A stretch of 64,000 nt of DNA from Chitinophaga pinensis (GCA_945898275.1 CAMDHZ010000002.1:131007-195006); one strand, 5' to 3'; positions 49,473 to 58,236 are shown, counted from the first letter of the stretch. The notes: generated by a model from the sequence alone, not told the origin. Numbers and translations are program-made.

Positions 49473-51230
49473 ATGAGAGCTTTTATTTTTCTAGGTTTAC
49501 TTTCTATAAGTAATTTAGTATCTGCACAATTACCGCAGGTGGTTTCAGATATTGGTGATGTTTTTAGGTGGCAATCTGTGCTGCTAAAAAATCACATTGT
49601 TTATACCACTTATAATGAAAAAGCATATGGATATGAAAATCTGTTTTCAAGTCAGGGTAATTCTGTTGGTAATGTTAAACTTATTGATAGCGTTCTTCAT
49701 TTAATTCCAGTTGCTAGCAATGAGCAGTGTTTTTTTGTCCGTAAATCAGATGAACTTTGGAAAACAAATGGTACGCTGTCAAATACAAAAATGATTTTTA
49801 AGTTGCCAGAGAATTTCACATTTTGGAGTTATCGTTTTATATCTTCTGGTGATTATCTTTACTTCCTGACAAAAGATTCCATTTATGGAGAAGAATTTTG
49901 GGTAACAGATGGAAGTGGGAACGCAAATTCTACCAAAATGCTGGGTCCTTATTTTTTAGAGACGGATCAGTTAGGTACAGCAGTGGCATACAATGGCGGT
50001 GTTTTACTGTGGGTTCAAAAAAACAATCCCTTAATTTCTAATGATTCCAACGACCTCTATTTTTTTAACAAGGATTCCCAAAAACCGGTTAATTTAACAG
50101 ATGGATTTCCTCGTTGGGGTTCTGGTTATCCAAATGCGTCTTTAAGCATTCCTATAGTTTTTAAGACAAAAGCCTATTTTGCATTCAACCATAGCACCTA
50201 TGGCATGGAACTTTTTGAAACAGATGGCACCGCAAAGGGCACAAAAGTTATTGATATCAGTCCCGGCCTCGACGACTCTCATCCCAAAGATGCCTTCATT
50301 GAATATGGTAAGTTATTTGTTTGTGCAGGCACCAGACCAGGTATTTCAAGAAATGTTATTACCATTGATGACGGCGGAATAGAAAATATACTTCCCTTTC
50401 AAACCCTTACCCTTGATAAAGATTACGCCCTTACTCATGACGGAATTTTTCTTGAGGGCTTAAGCGATACCACAGATAATAGGGGATGGGAGTTATGGAA
50501 AACAGACGGAACTAAAGCAGGTACTTCCTTTGTTATCGATTTAAAACCCGGTACTCAATCTAGTAATCCCAGGTATTTTAGGTATGCTGCAAATACACTT
50601 GTATTTGAAGCTAATAAAAAAGTGTATATAAGTAATGGCACAGATAATGGTACAATGTTAATGCCCATTCAAGACAGCCTTCTAAGTGCAAGAAATTTTA
50701 CAGGCTACGATGATAAAATATTTTTTGTAGGCAAATTGGGTAAAAATGATTATCACCTGTACAAGTACGATAAGAACAGCAAAGCCGGTAAAATTGCTCC
50801 CTTAGGTGCTGAGAATGCAATTAATCCACTTGGAGAGGGAAATGGTTCTGTTGATTATGGCCATAGTTATTTATTTACCTGGAAAGGCGAAATCTTTTTT
50901 ACGGCTAATTATGGACAAGGGAAAAAATTATACAAAATTGGGGCTAGTACAAGCACAGCAATCAATAATTTAGTGCAAGAGGAATCACAAGCTCAAGTAT
51001 ACCCTAATCCTGCTTCCTCTATTTTGAACATCCAACTTAATGACATGGGTGAAAGTGAAATAAATTATGCTATATTTAATTTAGATGGACAATTACTTCA
51101 GGAATATCATCAAGTTAAGCTTGAGAATAATTCTACAAGTATAATACTGGATAATATGGCACCGGGCTTGTATTTTATTATGATTGATACCGGCCAATCA
51201 AAATATTATAACCGTTTTATTAAATATTAG
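49473..51230 (+). CDS. Secreted ELWKTDGT-repeat protein with T9SS sorting domain
   Basis: A 585-residue protein with a signal peptide ending LVSAQ. The body contains repeats of the form ELWKTNGT, FWVTDGSG, ELFETDGTAKGTKVIDISPG and ELWKTDGTKAGTSFVIDLKPG, spaced about 50-60 residues, as in the ELWxTDGTxxGT beta-propeller-like proteins found in many Bacteroidota surface proteins. The C-terminal T9SS domain is VYPNPASSILNIQL, ending YNRFIKY. No enzymatic site is visible. It is the third gene in the run, eight bases after the previous stop. Confidence 0.82.
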   Translation: MRAFIFLGLLSISNLVSAQLPQVVSDIGDVFRWQSVLLKNHIVYTTYNEKAYGYENLFSSQGNSVGNVKLIDSVLHLIPVASNEQCFFVRKSDELWKTNGTLSNTKMIFKLPENFTFWSYRFISSGDYLYFLTKDSIYGEEFWVTDGSGNANSTKMLGPYFLETDQLGTAVAYNGGVLLWVQKNNPLISNDSNDLYFFNKDSQKPVNLTDGFPRWGSGYPNASLSIPIVFKTKAYFAFNHSTYGMELFETDGTAKGTKVIDISPGLDDSHPKDAFIEYGKLFVCAGTRPGISRNVITIDDGGIENILPFQTLTLDKDYALTHDGIFLEGLSDTTDNRGWELWKTDGTKAGTSFVIDLKPGTQSSNPRYFRYAANTLVFEANKKVYISNGTDNGTMLMPIQDSLLSARNFTGYDDKIFFVGKLGKNDYHLYKYDKNSKAGKIAPLGAENAINPLGEGNGSVDYGHSYLFTWKGEIFFTANYGQGKKLYKIGASTSTAINNLVQEESQAQVYPNPASSILNIQLNDMGESEINYAIFNLDGQLLQEYHQVKLENNSTSIILDNMAPGLYFIMIDTGQSKYYNRFIKY

Positions 51231-51309
51231 AGGCGCATCAAAATAAGTGTATTGCCTCCATACTTGTATCCCAACAAAACTGTCAGTGGGTTTCTAAATC
51301 TAAAAAACA

Positions 51310-53529
51310 ATGAACACATCTAAACTTAAATTAAAACTGTTGCTATTTTTATTAGCATCTCTTTTGCTGATTACTTGTAAAAAAGAGGAGGTACTTAAAG
51401 AGGATGAAAGCACTCCAACCACTACCACTCCAACTACAAAAACACCTTTAGATTATGAAATCGACTATAATGTAAATATGATTTATTCGGTGATGTTGGT
51501 ATCAGGTAATCATTACGCGATTGGACTAGGCAAATCTAGTCCAACTTGGGTTGAAGGCGCTTTGGTAACCATTACGCAAGGCGATAAAGTGCTACAAAAA
51601 ACAACAGGCGCAACGGGCGTGGTTAGCTTTAACGGCATCTTTAAAGGTTTGGTAGCTGTGAATATACAAAAGTCAGGGTTTACCACATTAAGTTATCTTG
51701 TATCTGCAAATGGATCTGTGGTGCAGTCTAACGGCACACAGCTCGACTTGGCAAATCTTGTTTCTATTTTTAAGAAAGAAGACCCTACAAGCTCTGCAAG
51801 CCTCCAGGGAAGAGTTACCTATCAAAGTAACTTAACAAACGAAACAAGAGAGCTTGTCCCTCAAAACACAAAGATTGTTGCTACCATTGATGTGGATGAT
51901 CCTACTTTTAAATCAAATTATTTGAATTCGACTGGCATTCTTATACCAACTTCTTCCAATAATGGTAAAATAGTTCAGTATGCCTATGAGGCTTTTTTTT
52001 ATGATACAACTGATGCTAATGGCAATTACTCCATCGCTGTGCCTGCAGGTATTGCAGGGTTGCCCTTTAAGTTAAATGCACCTGATTTAGCAGCAGATCA
52101 AGACCTTTATGAAAATTCAGGGGTATCTGGCTTTAATAGAAAAGTTACAGTTAGAACAGTATTTAGCGCAAGCAGCACAGCAGTTCCAACTCCGGTACCA
52201 TTGGCTGGTGGCGCAACAGTATTTTTTGTGACTGGGAGTGGAGCCTCGGCGTCTGCAAGCATTTCTGGCGCAGGTGAATTAGACAAAATCAATGTAACCA
52301 ATGGAGGGTCTGGATATGCTTCCGCTCCTCGTGTAGTAATAACTGGTGGTGGTGGAAGTGGTGCTGCCGCTGTTGCTGTAATAGCAGGGGGTGTAGTAAC
52401 AGCCATTAACCTTACATCTGCCGGTACAGGATATACTTCTGAACCAAGTATTGGTTTAATTTCAGGTTCTGGCGCACAAATTAGCGCTACTATTGGGGGT
52501 GGATCAGCAATAAAATCAATTGTAGTGGTTAATTCAGGAACTGGGTACACAACTGTTCCCAATGTTACCATTGGCGCACCTAATTTACCAGGCGGAATCA
52601 ATGCCACAGCCATTGCAAACATTAACAATGGGCGGCTTACAGGAATTACACTCACTAATATAGGTTCTGGATATACAACCATTCCAAGTATTGTAATAGA
52701 CCCAGCTCCTTCAGGAGGCATAAATGCAAGTGCTTCAGCAAATCTTGCCGGGCAATCGGTTCAAACCGTAAGCATTTTAAATACTGGTTCAAACTACACA
52801 GGCGCCCCTACACTTGTTTTTTCTGAACCAAGTGTGAGCGGAGGTGTAAGAGCTACTGCTTCCGCACAAATTGATAATACAACAGGGCAAATTATTGGGA
52901 TTATTTTGTTAAATGCAGGTTCTGGCTATACTTCTAATCCTACTATAACGGTAATCTCTGGATCAGGTGCTTCAGGACAAGCCATCACAAAAGGCAGATC
53001 GCTTACTGGTGTTACCATTGTTAATCAAGGAGACAATTACGATTTTGCACCAGATGTAATCATCTCAGGCGGTGGCGGATCTGGGGCAACTGGAACTGCA
53101 AACATTACAAATGGACGTGTTACAGGAATTACCATTACCAATCCTGGCTCAGGATACCAATTTCCGCCAAATATTAGCTTCTTCTCAGGCTCAGGTGCCC
53201 AAGCATCAGTTACAATAAACAATGGGGGTATAGCCTCAATAAAAGTTGTAAACCCAGGAAGCGGTTATGCAGGGGCACCTAGGATATTAATAGTTCCAAA
53301 TGGCCCGGGCGGAGGTGCAACCGCAACGCCAGTTTATGATGCCAATTCTAAATCTATTTCTGGCGTAACTATCACTAATGCTGGCACAGGTTTTATTGGT
53401 GGCAACGTACCATCAGTGTCTGAACCTTTCTCAATTACACCAAGTTTATTAAGTGATAAGTTAATAGTAAGATCAGGCATGACTTATATCAGAGATATCT
53501 ATTATGGAACAGGTAAAAGGGTAGAATAA
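51310..53529 (+). CDS. Lipoprotein with GSGY/GGGGSGA repeats
   Basis: A 739-residue lipoprotein with signal ending LLLITC, lipid Cys about residue 23, then a Thr/Pro-rich linker. Residues 55-240 look like an Ig-like or carboxypeptidase-regulatory region. From about residue 300 to 700 there are about ten repeats of 30-45 residues of the type NGGSGYASAPRVVITGGGG followed by SGAAAVAVIAGGVVTAI. Each makes a short beta element ending in GSGY or GTGY. No T9SS tail; it is probably fixed in the outer membrane. The 204-residue minus-strand ORF inside it is a composition shadow. One decamer copy lies at 52758-52767. Confidence 0.75.
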   Translation: MNTSKLKLKLLLFLLASLLLITCKKEEVLKEDESTPTTTTPTTKTPLDYEIDYNVNMIYSVMLVSGNHYAIGLGKSSPTWVEGALVTITQGDKVLQKTTGATGVVSFNGIFKGLVAVNIQKSGFTTLSYLVSANGSVVQSNGTQLDLANLVSIFKKEDPTSSASLQGRVTYQSNLTNETRELVPQNTKIVATIDVDDPTFKSNYLNSTGILIPTSSNNGKIVQYAYEAFFYDTTDANGNYSIAVPAGIAGLPFKLNAPDLAADQDLYENSGVSGFNRKVTVRTVFSASSTAVPTPVPLAGGATVFFVTGSGASASASISGAGELDKINVTNGGSGYASAPRVVITGGGGSGAAAVAVIAGGVVTAINLTSAGTGYTSEPSIGLISGSGAQISATIGGGSAIKSIVVVNSGTGYTTVPNVTIGAPNLPGGINATAIANINNGRLTGITLTNIGSGYTTIPSIVIDPAPSGGINASASANLAGQSVQTVSILNTGSNYTGAPTLVFSEPSVSGGVRATASAQIDNTTGQIIGIILLNAGSGYTSNPTITVISGSGASGQAITKGRSLTGVTIVNQGDNYDFAPDVIISGGGGSGATGTANITNGRVTGITITNPGSGYQFPPNISFFSGSGAQASVTINNGGIASIKVVNPGSGYAGAPRILIVPNGPGGGATATPVYDANSKSISGVTITNAGTGFIGGNVPSVSEPFSITPSLLSDKLIVRSGMTYIRDIYYGTGKRVE

Positions 53530-53613
53530 ACAAGTAATAACCTAAATTCATTTTATTGGCAATTTGCTTTTTTAAGGATGATTGAAATGGGGTGGTAAAA
53601 TTTGCCTGAAAAT

Positions 53614-53994
53614 ATGATAATTAGATTTGACTCGTTTTCTTGTGATATAGTTAAATTTGACTCAATATTATATGATGAGACTATTAATTTGTATAGTTTT
53701 TTACTTAATGGGAATTCGTTCAATGATGAAGTGGAGGAAGAATTAATGATATTTGAGAATAAAACATCAAAAAATTTAGACTATATAAATAAAAAATATA
53801 ATACAAATTTGGAGGTGAATGAAACTAACCACGATTTTAATAAAGATTTATTGAAAAAACTTGAAATAATATTGAGTAAGGGTATTATTTACAAACCAGA
53901 ATTCTGGACAATTTTATCTTCAGGAATGAAAATAAGATTTAATATGTTATTGGATGAAAGAAGAAATATTTTAGAAATAATTCAGGACAGATAG
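53614..53994 (+). CDS. Hypothetical protein
   Basis: The 126-residue frame runs from the ATG at 53614; the ORF track starts at TTG 53602. It is acidic and Asn/Leu/Ile-rich with no signal peptide, membrane segment or recognised motif, and codon use is strongly AT-biased. It sits alone between the repeat lipoprotein and the transposase remnant, a typical place for cargo or orphan genes. It could be a small cytoplasmic accessory protein or a remnant. I do not recognise it and give no function. Confidence 0.4.
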   Translation: MIIRFDSFSCDIVKFDSILYDETINLYSFLLNGNSFNDEVEEELMIFENKTSKNLDYINKKYNTNLEVNETNHDFNKDLLKKLEIILSKGIIYKPEFWTILSSGMKIRFNMLLDERRNILEIIQDR

Positions 53995-54065
53995 TTTTTC
54001 TGAAAAACCATAGATAATGTGCTAATTTTCAGAGCCTGTAAAGTATTTTGTGTAAATGGTAGATG

Positions 54066-54290
54066 TTAGATTAGGCATCTATTTTCAAATGTAATTAAAA
54101 ATTGATGTACAATTATACCCCAGTTTCTAATTTGATTGGTCCACTTTCTTTCGATTATATTAATGGCAAGGTAAATAGCTTTGAGGGCAGCATTATCATC
54201 AGGGAATACTGTTTTGGTCTTGGTGTATTTTCTGATAGTTGAGTTCATGCTTTAAATCACATTGGTGGTATAAATCATTTTTCTTATTTC
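54066..54290 (-). pseudogene. IS256-family transposase C-terminal remnant
   Basis: The minus-strand frame reads EIRKMIYTTNVI, a TAA stop, then SMNSTIRKYTKTKTVFP, and on through ALKAIYLAI, RKWTNQIRNWGI and QFLITFENR to a natural stop at 54066. This is the well-conserved C-terminal block of IS256-type transposases (IYTTNxIES, FPxDxAALK, KWTxxIxNWG). A stop replaces the Glu of the IES motif and the rest of the gene and both terminal repeats are missing. The remnant ends about 60 bases from the intact thioredoxin gene start. Confidence 0.8.
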
Positions 54291-54349
54291 ACACCTTCCC
54301 TATGCAACAAATAAATGCAAATAGCTATTAGAATTTATAGAAGAAACAA

Positions 54350-54357
54350 TAATTTTG
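54350..54357 (+). promoter_or_regulatory. -7 box of the thioredoxin-family gene
   Basis: TAATTTTG matches TAnnTTTG and lies only four bases before the ATG at 54362, implying an almost leaderless mRNA. The same box and spacing are present in the decayed copy at 43041-43048. Confidence 0.5.
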
Positions 54358-54361
54358 CGGC

Positions 54362-54997
54362 ATGAACCAAGTAGAAAGTATTCATCAATTAAGCAAGTTT
54401 GACTATAAAGGCTATTTTGAAAAGGGAGTTGATTTTGAAACTTACCTAGCCAAAATGGAGGAGGAAGCTGCTTTAAAAACTTCAGAAGGACTTTTAGCAT
54501 ATGTGCCAATGAATTTACAGCGCGTGTCTAGGATTCTCAAAACTTATGAAGTTTCACCAGCTTTGCTAGAAACTTTTGTACAAATTCAACACAAGATAAA
54601 TTGGCTTGTAATAACAGAAAATTGGTGTGGAGATGCTGCTCAAATTGTACCTGTAATGCATAAAATTGCTTTAGTTTCAGAAGGTAAGATTACTTTAAGA
54701 TTGATTTACAGAGATGAACATTTACCCCTGATAGATGCGCATTTAACAGGAACAAGCAGGTCTATTCCTAAGTTAATTCAATTAGATACACATTTTAATT
54801 TGACTGCTATTTGGGGTCCAAGACCTAATGAAGCGCAGCAATTGGTGCTAGATTTAAAAAAGAATCCTGCAACTGCTGATAAGTATTCTGAGGAGCTACA
54901 CAAATGGTATGCTCAAAATAAACAGGCTTTTATTGAAAGAGATTTATTCAAGGCAATTCAAAAGGGATCTGCCTTATGTGCAGACTGCTTTATTTAA
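54362..54997 (+). CDS. Thioredoxin-family protein with single-cysteine WCGDA site
   Basis: A 211-residue cytoplasmic protein. The thioredoxin-like fold is marked by NWLVITENWCGDAAQIVPVM (about residues 79-98) and the cis-Pro segment SRSIPKLIQLD. The usual CxxC is CGDA here, so only the first cysteine is kept; this matches a Bacteroidota thioredoxin-like family (Thioredoxin_9). Two more cysteines near the C-terminus (LCADCF) form a CxxC-like pair. Function unknown; it may reduce or bind a partner by a one-Cys or tail-assisted mechanism. Its 5' end is duplicated at 43053. Confidence 0.75.
   Translation: MNQVESIHQLSKFDYKGYFEKGVDFETYLAKMEEEAALKTSEGLLAYVPMNLQRVSRILKTYEVSPALLETFVQIQHKINWLVITENWCGDAAQIVPVMHKIALVSEGKITLRLIYRDEHLPLIDAHLTGTSRSIPKLIQLDTHFNLTAIWGPRPNEAQQLVLDLKKNPATADKYSEELHKWYAQNKQAFIERDLFKAIQKGSALCADCFI
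54412..54466 (+). repeat. Right copy of the 55-bp direct repeat
   Basis: This is the intact copy within codons 17-35 of the thioredoxin-family gene. The left copy is at 43103-43157, 11.3 kb away in the same orientation. Confidence 0.88.
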
Positions 54998-55030
54998 GCG
55001 GGAAATTATTTATAAATAATTCCCCGCTTT
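54996..55030 (+). terminator. Bidirectional hairpin terminator
   Basis: AAGCGGG and CCCGCTT bracket a second complementary stretch (AATTATTTA and TAAATAATT), giving a long stem with one internal mismatch. It begins on the stop codon of the thioredoxin-family gene and ends 19 bases from the stop of the convergent fasciclin gene. T-runs are short. Confidence 0.65.
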
Positions 55031-55048
55031 GTAAAAGGCTTTTAATAT

Positions 55049-55987
55049 TTAAGGTACAATAACTTTATTAATTACATGCACAACCCCATTTGTAGCTTGC
55101 AGGTCTGCAGTAATTACTGAGGCATCTGTGGTTTTTCCGCCACTTAATTTTACTCCAGAAGAGGTGTTAAATGTTAATTCCACAGCAGGATTTAAACTAG
55201 TTACTTTTTGTCCGTTAAGAATTTGATTAGCTCTCACTTGACTTCCCAACACATGTGCTGTTAAAATTGGGGTTAATTGCGCTTTTGTAGTAGCATTTAA
55301 GTCGAAGTTGATATCTTTAAAAGCTTGATCAACTGGTGCAAAAGCTGTGATGTTTTTAGTTTCTTTAAGTGTAGTTACTAATTCTGCTTTTACAACTGCT
55401 GCTACCAGAGAGGAAAATAAAGGGTCATTTATTGCGATGTCTACCACAGTTGGTGGTGTTAATACAGCATCAATAACGTGAAGCACACCGTTGCTTGCAT
55501 CAACATCAGCTGTAATTACATTTATTGTACCATTTAATTTTACTGGAGCAATACCAATTTTCAACGAAACGCCATTTTCACCAATTTTATAAAGTGTAGA
55601 CGCGTAAGAATTTGTAAGCTGAGTAGACTTTACTTCTGAACCCAAAACATGGTACAATAAAGTAGATTTCAAATTCTCAAGATCGGCACCTTGAAGTGTA
55701 CTGATAACTTGCTCAGTTATGCTAAGTTTTCTAAAAGCCTCATTTTTTGGTGCAAAAACTGTGAAGTTTCCTGTACCATTTAAAGTTGCTGTTAAACCTG
55801 TTTTATTCAAAGCAGCTACTAAGATTGAAAATGAAGTGTCGGCACTTGCAATCCCAGCAATTGTTTTTTGAGCTGGTGCAGGGGTTTCATTTTTGTCATC
55901 TTCTTTTGTACATGCTGCAAACAAAAGTGCAAAGGCTACCAATGCACTTACTAATAGACCATTTTTTTTCATTTTTATTTTTTTCAT
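55049..55987 (-). CDS. Fasciclin (FAS1) domain lipoprotein
   Basis: The 312-residue lipoprotein has a signal ending FAAC (lipid Cys near residue 26) followed by an Asp/Glu/Pro linker. Two FAS1 domains follow, about residues 42-178 and 180-311. Each has the H1/H2 pattern: FTVFAPKNEAFRKL in the first and ITAFAPVDQAFKDI in the second, each closing with a VHVID or VHVIN strand. FAS1 proteins mediate adhesion or matrix contact at the cell surface. A start at 55972 (second Met) is also possible. Confidence 0.9.
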   Translation of the reverse strand: MKKIKMKKNGLLVSALVAFALLFAACTKEDDKNETPAPAQKTIAGIASADTSFSILVAALNKTGLTATLNGTGNFTVFAPKNEAFRKLSITEQVISTLQGADLENLKSTLLYHVLGSEVKSTQLTNSYASTLYKIGENGVSLKIGIAPVKLNGTINVITADVDASNGVLHVIDAVLTPPTVVDIAINDPLFSSLVAAVVKAELVTTLKETKNITAFAPVDQAFKDINFDLNATTKAQLTPILTAHVLGSQVRANQILNGQKVTSLNPAVELTFNTSSGVKLSGGKTTDASVITADLQATNGVVHVINKVIVP

Positions 55988-56179
55988 AAATTGTTCGTTA
56001 TAGACATTTGATGTTTTTGATAGTTGTCTAGAAACTGAAGAAAAAACTTATTTAACCTGATAACTAGGTTAGAAAAAATAATTAAAAACAATTTTGCAAA
56101 TGCTTTGAACAATGCGACTTATAAATTGTTTGTAATAATTTGGTCTAGATTTTAGAAATTTGGATAGAACAAATAAGCC

Positions 56180-56704
56180 ATGAACATTTTCAGTAAATTA
56201 TTATTTTTTTTCTATGTATTTGGGTTATTATTTTGCAGCTGCGGAAAGCAGTATTATTATCTTAATAAGGTAAGGGCTAATCCAAACAAGGGAACCTTTA
56301 CTTTACAAATTGATAATTATGCCCCAAAACAAATTTATCCGGCTTTTGAAGCAGAAATAAAGGATGCAGCCATAAAAAAACTTATAAGATTAGGACACGC
56401 CTATAAGCCTAACAATCCACAGTATGTAATTTCATTGAGTGTAATGGTTGATTCTGTTGAAAGTATTGGCACGGCTTATATTGGTGGTATGTTTGTTGGC
56501 AGATCAATAGCTACAGGGACCTATCGAAATTATTCTGTTAATAGCAGAGGCATATATTTAAAAGCAAGTGCAGAATTCTTTAAAACTAAAGCAAGTGTTT
56601 GGGAGATGGAGTATGATTTATATTACTTTGCACAACCCTACAGAGATATCAGAAGAACGCGTGGCGTGGTTAGGTATATGATGGGTAAATTTAAACATAA
56701 ATAG
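56180..56704 (+). CDS. DUF4136-like lipoprotein
   Basis: A 174-residue lipoprotein with a signal ending in a Cys-rich region LLFCSCGKQ; the second Cys is the likely lipid site. The mature protein has an alpha/beta pattern with IYPAFEAEIKDAAIKKLIRLG and PQYVISLSVMV, resembling DUF4136-type envelope lipoproteins that pair an N-terminal strand with a conserved helix. Assignment is by overall look, not by a decisive motif. It ends one base before the bestrophin start, so the two are cotranscribed. Confidence 0.5.
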   Translation: MNIFSKLLFFFYVFGLLFCSCGKQYYYLNKVRANPNKGTFTLQIDNYAPKQIYPAFEAEIKDAAIKKLIRLGHAYKPNNPQYVISLSVMVDSVESIGTAYIGGMFVGRSIATGTYRNYSVNSRGIYLKASAEFFKTKASVWEMEYDLYYFAQPYRDIRRTRGVVRYMMGKFKHK

Positions 56705-56705
56705 C

Positions 56706-57548
56706 ATGGTTCAATATAACCCCAAAGAATGGTTTGGTTTAATATTTAGGTTTCATAAAAGCGATACCTTTCGGCAACTATTTTGGGTGATGGTTTGTGT
56801 AGCTTTGTATTCATTTATACTGGCTTATTTAGAAATTGAGGTACTTTCTCTAAACTTTAAGTCCAATCCTGCTTTGCACAGCATATTGGGATTTGTGTTG
56901 TCGATATTATTGGTTTTTAGAACAAATACAGCCTACGACAGATGGTGGGAAGGTAGAAGACATTGGGGCGCCTTAACCAATTACTCTAGGTCTTTGGCTA
57001 TAAAAATCAAAAGTATGCTACCCAATAAGGATGATAAATATAAGCAATTGATGTATTGGATAGGAATCTATCCGCAAGTTTTGGCAGCGCATTTAAGAAA
57101 TAATAAGTTTGAAGGATTTCAAATTCCTACCAATGTTCATCAGCCAAATTTTGTTTACCATCAATTGGTTAGCGGTTTGAACCAAATGAAGCAAGAGGGT
57201 AAACTGAATGATTTACAATTGCTTCAACTCAACATAGAGCTTTTGTGTTATCCAGAGGTTTGTGGGGCTTGTGAAAGAATTAAGAATACGCCAATTCCTT
57301 TTAGTTATAGCATGTTTTTAAAAAAGTTTATCTTTATCTATATTATAACAATGCCTTATGGTTTCATCAAGGAGTTTGAGTATGGAATTGTGTTGGTTGT
57401 AACATTTGTGCTTTATGTTTTAGGAAGTTTAGAGTTGGTAGCAGAGGAAATAGAAAACCCATTTGGTACAGATGCCAATGATTTGAATTTGGATGAAATG
57501 GCGAGAAATATTCAATTAAATGTAGAAGAAATTGAACAATCTTTTTAA
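56706..57548 (+). CDS. Bestrophin-family channel protein
   Basis: The 280-residue membrane protein is of the bestrophin/UPF0187 (YneE) family. Marks are VFRTNTAYDRWWEGRRHWG (about residues 71-89) and EIENPFGTDANDLNLDEM near the C-terminus, as in the pentameric bacterial bestrophins; four helices are visible. Bacterial homologues conduct cations or anions across the inner membrane. One decamer copy is at 57174-57183. The stop codon lies inside the start region of the AlkB gene (17-base overlap). Confidence 0.9.
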   Translation: MVQYNPKEWFGLIFRFHKSDTFRQLFWVMVCVALYSFILAYLEIEVLSLNFKSNPALHSILGFVLSILLVFRTNTAYDRWWEGRRHWGALTNYSRSLAIKIKSMLPNKDDKYKQLMYWIGIYPQVLAAHLRNNKFEGFQIPTNVHQPNFVYHQLVSGLNQMKQEGKLNDLQLLQLNIELLCYPEVCGACERIKNTPIPFSYSMFLKKFIFIYIITMPYGFIKEFEYGIVLVVTFVLYVLGSLELVAEEIENPFGTDANDLNLDEMARNIQLNVEEIEQSF

Positions 57549-58137
57549 TCAAAATCAACCCAATATTTTACCCTGCGACGGTGAGCTTTATTTAATTGAA
57601 AACTTTTTTTCCTCAATTGAATCTAAGCAAATTTACACGACATTACTTGAGGAAATAGATTGGCAACAATACCAAATAAAAATGTTTGGTAAAATGATTA
57701 ACCAACCTCGGCTAACAGCTTGGTATGGAGAAGAAAATATAGCTTATAGTTATTCTGGTTTGAGCCTAAATGCCTTGCCTTTTACTCCTTTATTAGAGAA
57801 TTTAAGAACCAAAATTGAAGAGAATTTTCAAGCAAGTTTTAACAGCGTATTACTGAATTTATATAGAAATGAAAAGGACAGCATGGGTTGGCATGCCGAT
57901 GATGAAAAAGAATTAGGCAGTTCCCCTATTATTGCATCACTCAGTTTTGGTTCAACCCGAAAATTCTTACTAAAACATAAACAAGATAAAGCACTTAAAT
58001 TGGGGATAAATCTTACACCCGGTAGTTTAGTGTTAATGAAAGGAACGATGCAACATCATTGGCTACATGCTATCCCAAAAACAACGATAAATTGTGATTC
58101 AAGAATAAATCTGACCTACAGAAAAATACTGTTTTAA
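57532..58137 (+). CDS. AlkB-family 2-oxoglutarate/Fe(II) dioxygenase
   Basis: A 201-residue protein of the family that removes alkyl groups from DNA or RNA bases by oxidative demethylation. MGWHADDEKELG gives the HxD iron ligands and HHWLHAIPKT the distal His; INLTYRKI holds the 2-oxoglutarate-binding Arg. NLYRNEKDSMGWHADDE is the usual family sequence. The TTG start at 57532 overlaps the bestrophin gene by 17 bases; the next Met would remove the N-terminal 49 residues that align with the family. Size and motifs are closest to the short AlkB2/3-like members. Confidence 0.88.
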   Translation: MNNLFNQNQPNILPCDGELYLIENFFSSIESKQIYTTLLEEIDWQQYQIKMFGKMINQPRLTAWYGEENIAYSYSGLSLNALPFTPLLENLRTKIEENFQASFNSVLLNLYRNEKDSMGWHADDEKELGSSPIIASLSFGSTRKFLLKHKQDKALKLGINLTPGSLVLMKGTMQHHWLHAIPKTTINCDSRINLTYRKILF

Positions 58138-58236
58138 TCGTCATGCCTAATATACTTTGGCGTCCAGCCAATGTCTTTCTTATTTATTCGACTATGCCAC
58201 TTTGTATTATTTGTTTATTTTCATAATATTGAATCG

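Noticed and set aside
52107-52721. 204-residue minus-strand ORF
   Set aside because: It lies inside the Gly-rich repeat gene on the opposite strand and is Pro/Ala-rich in mirror pattern; it is a shadow of the repeats.
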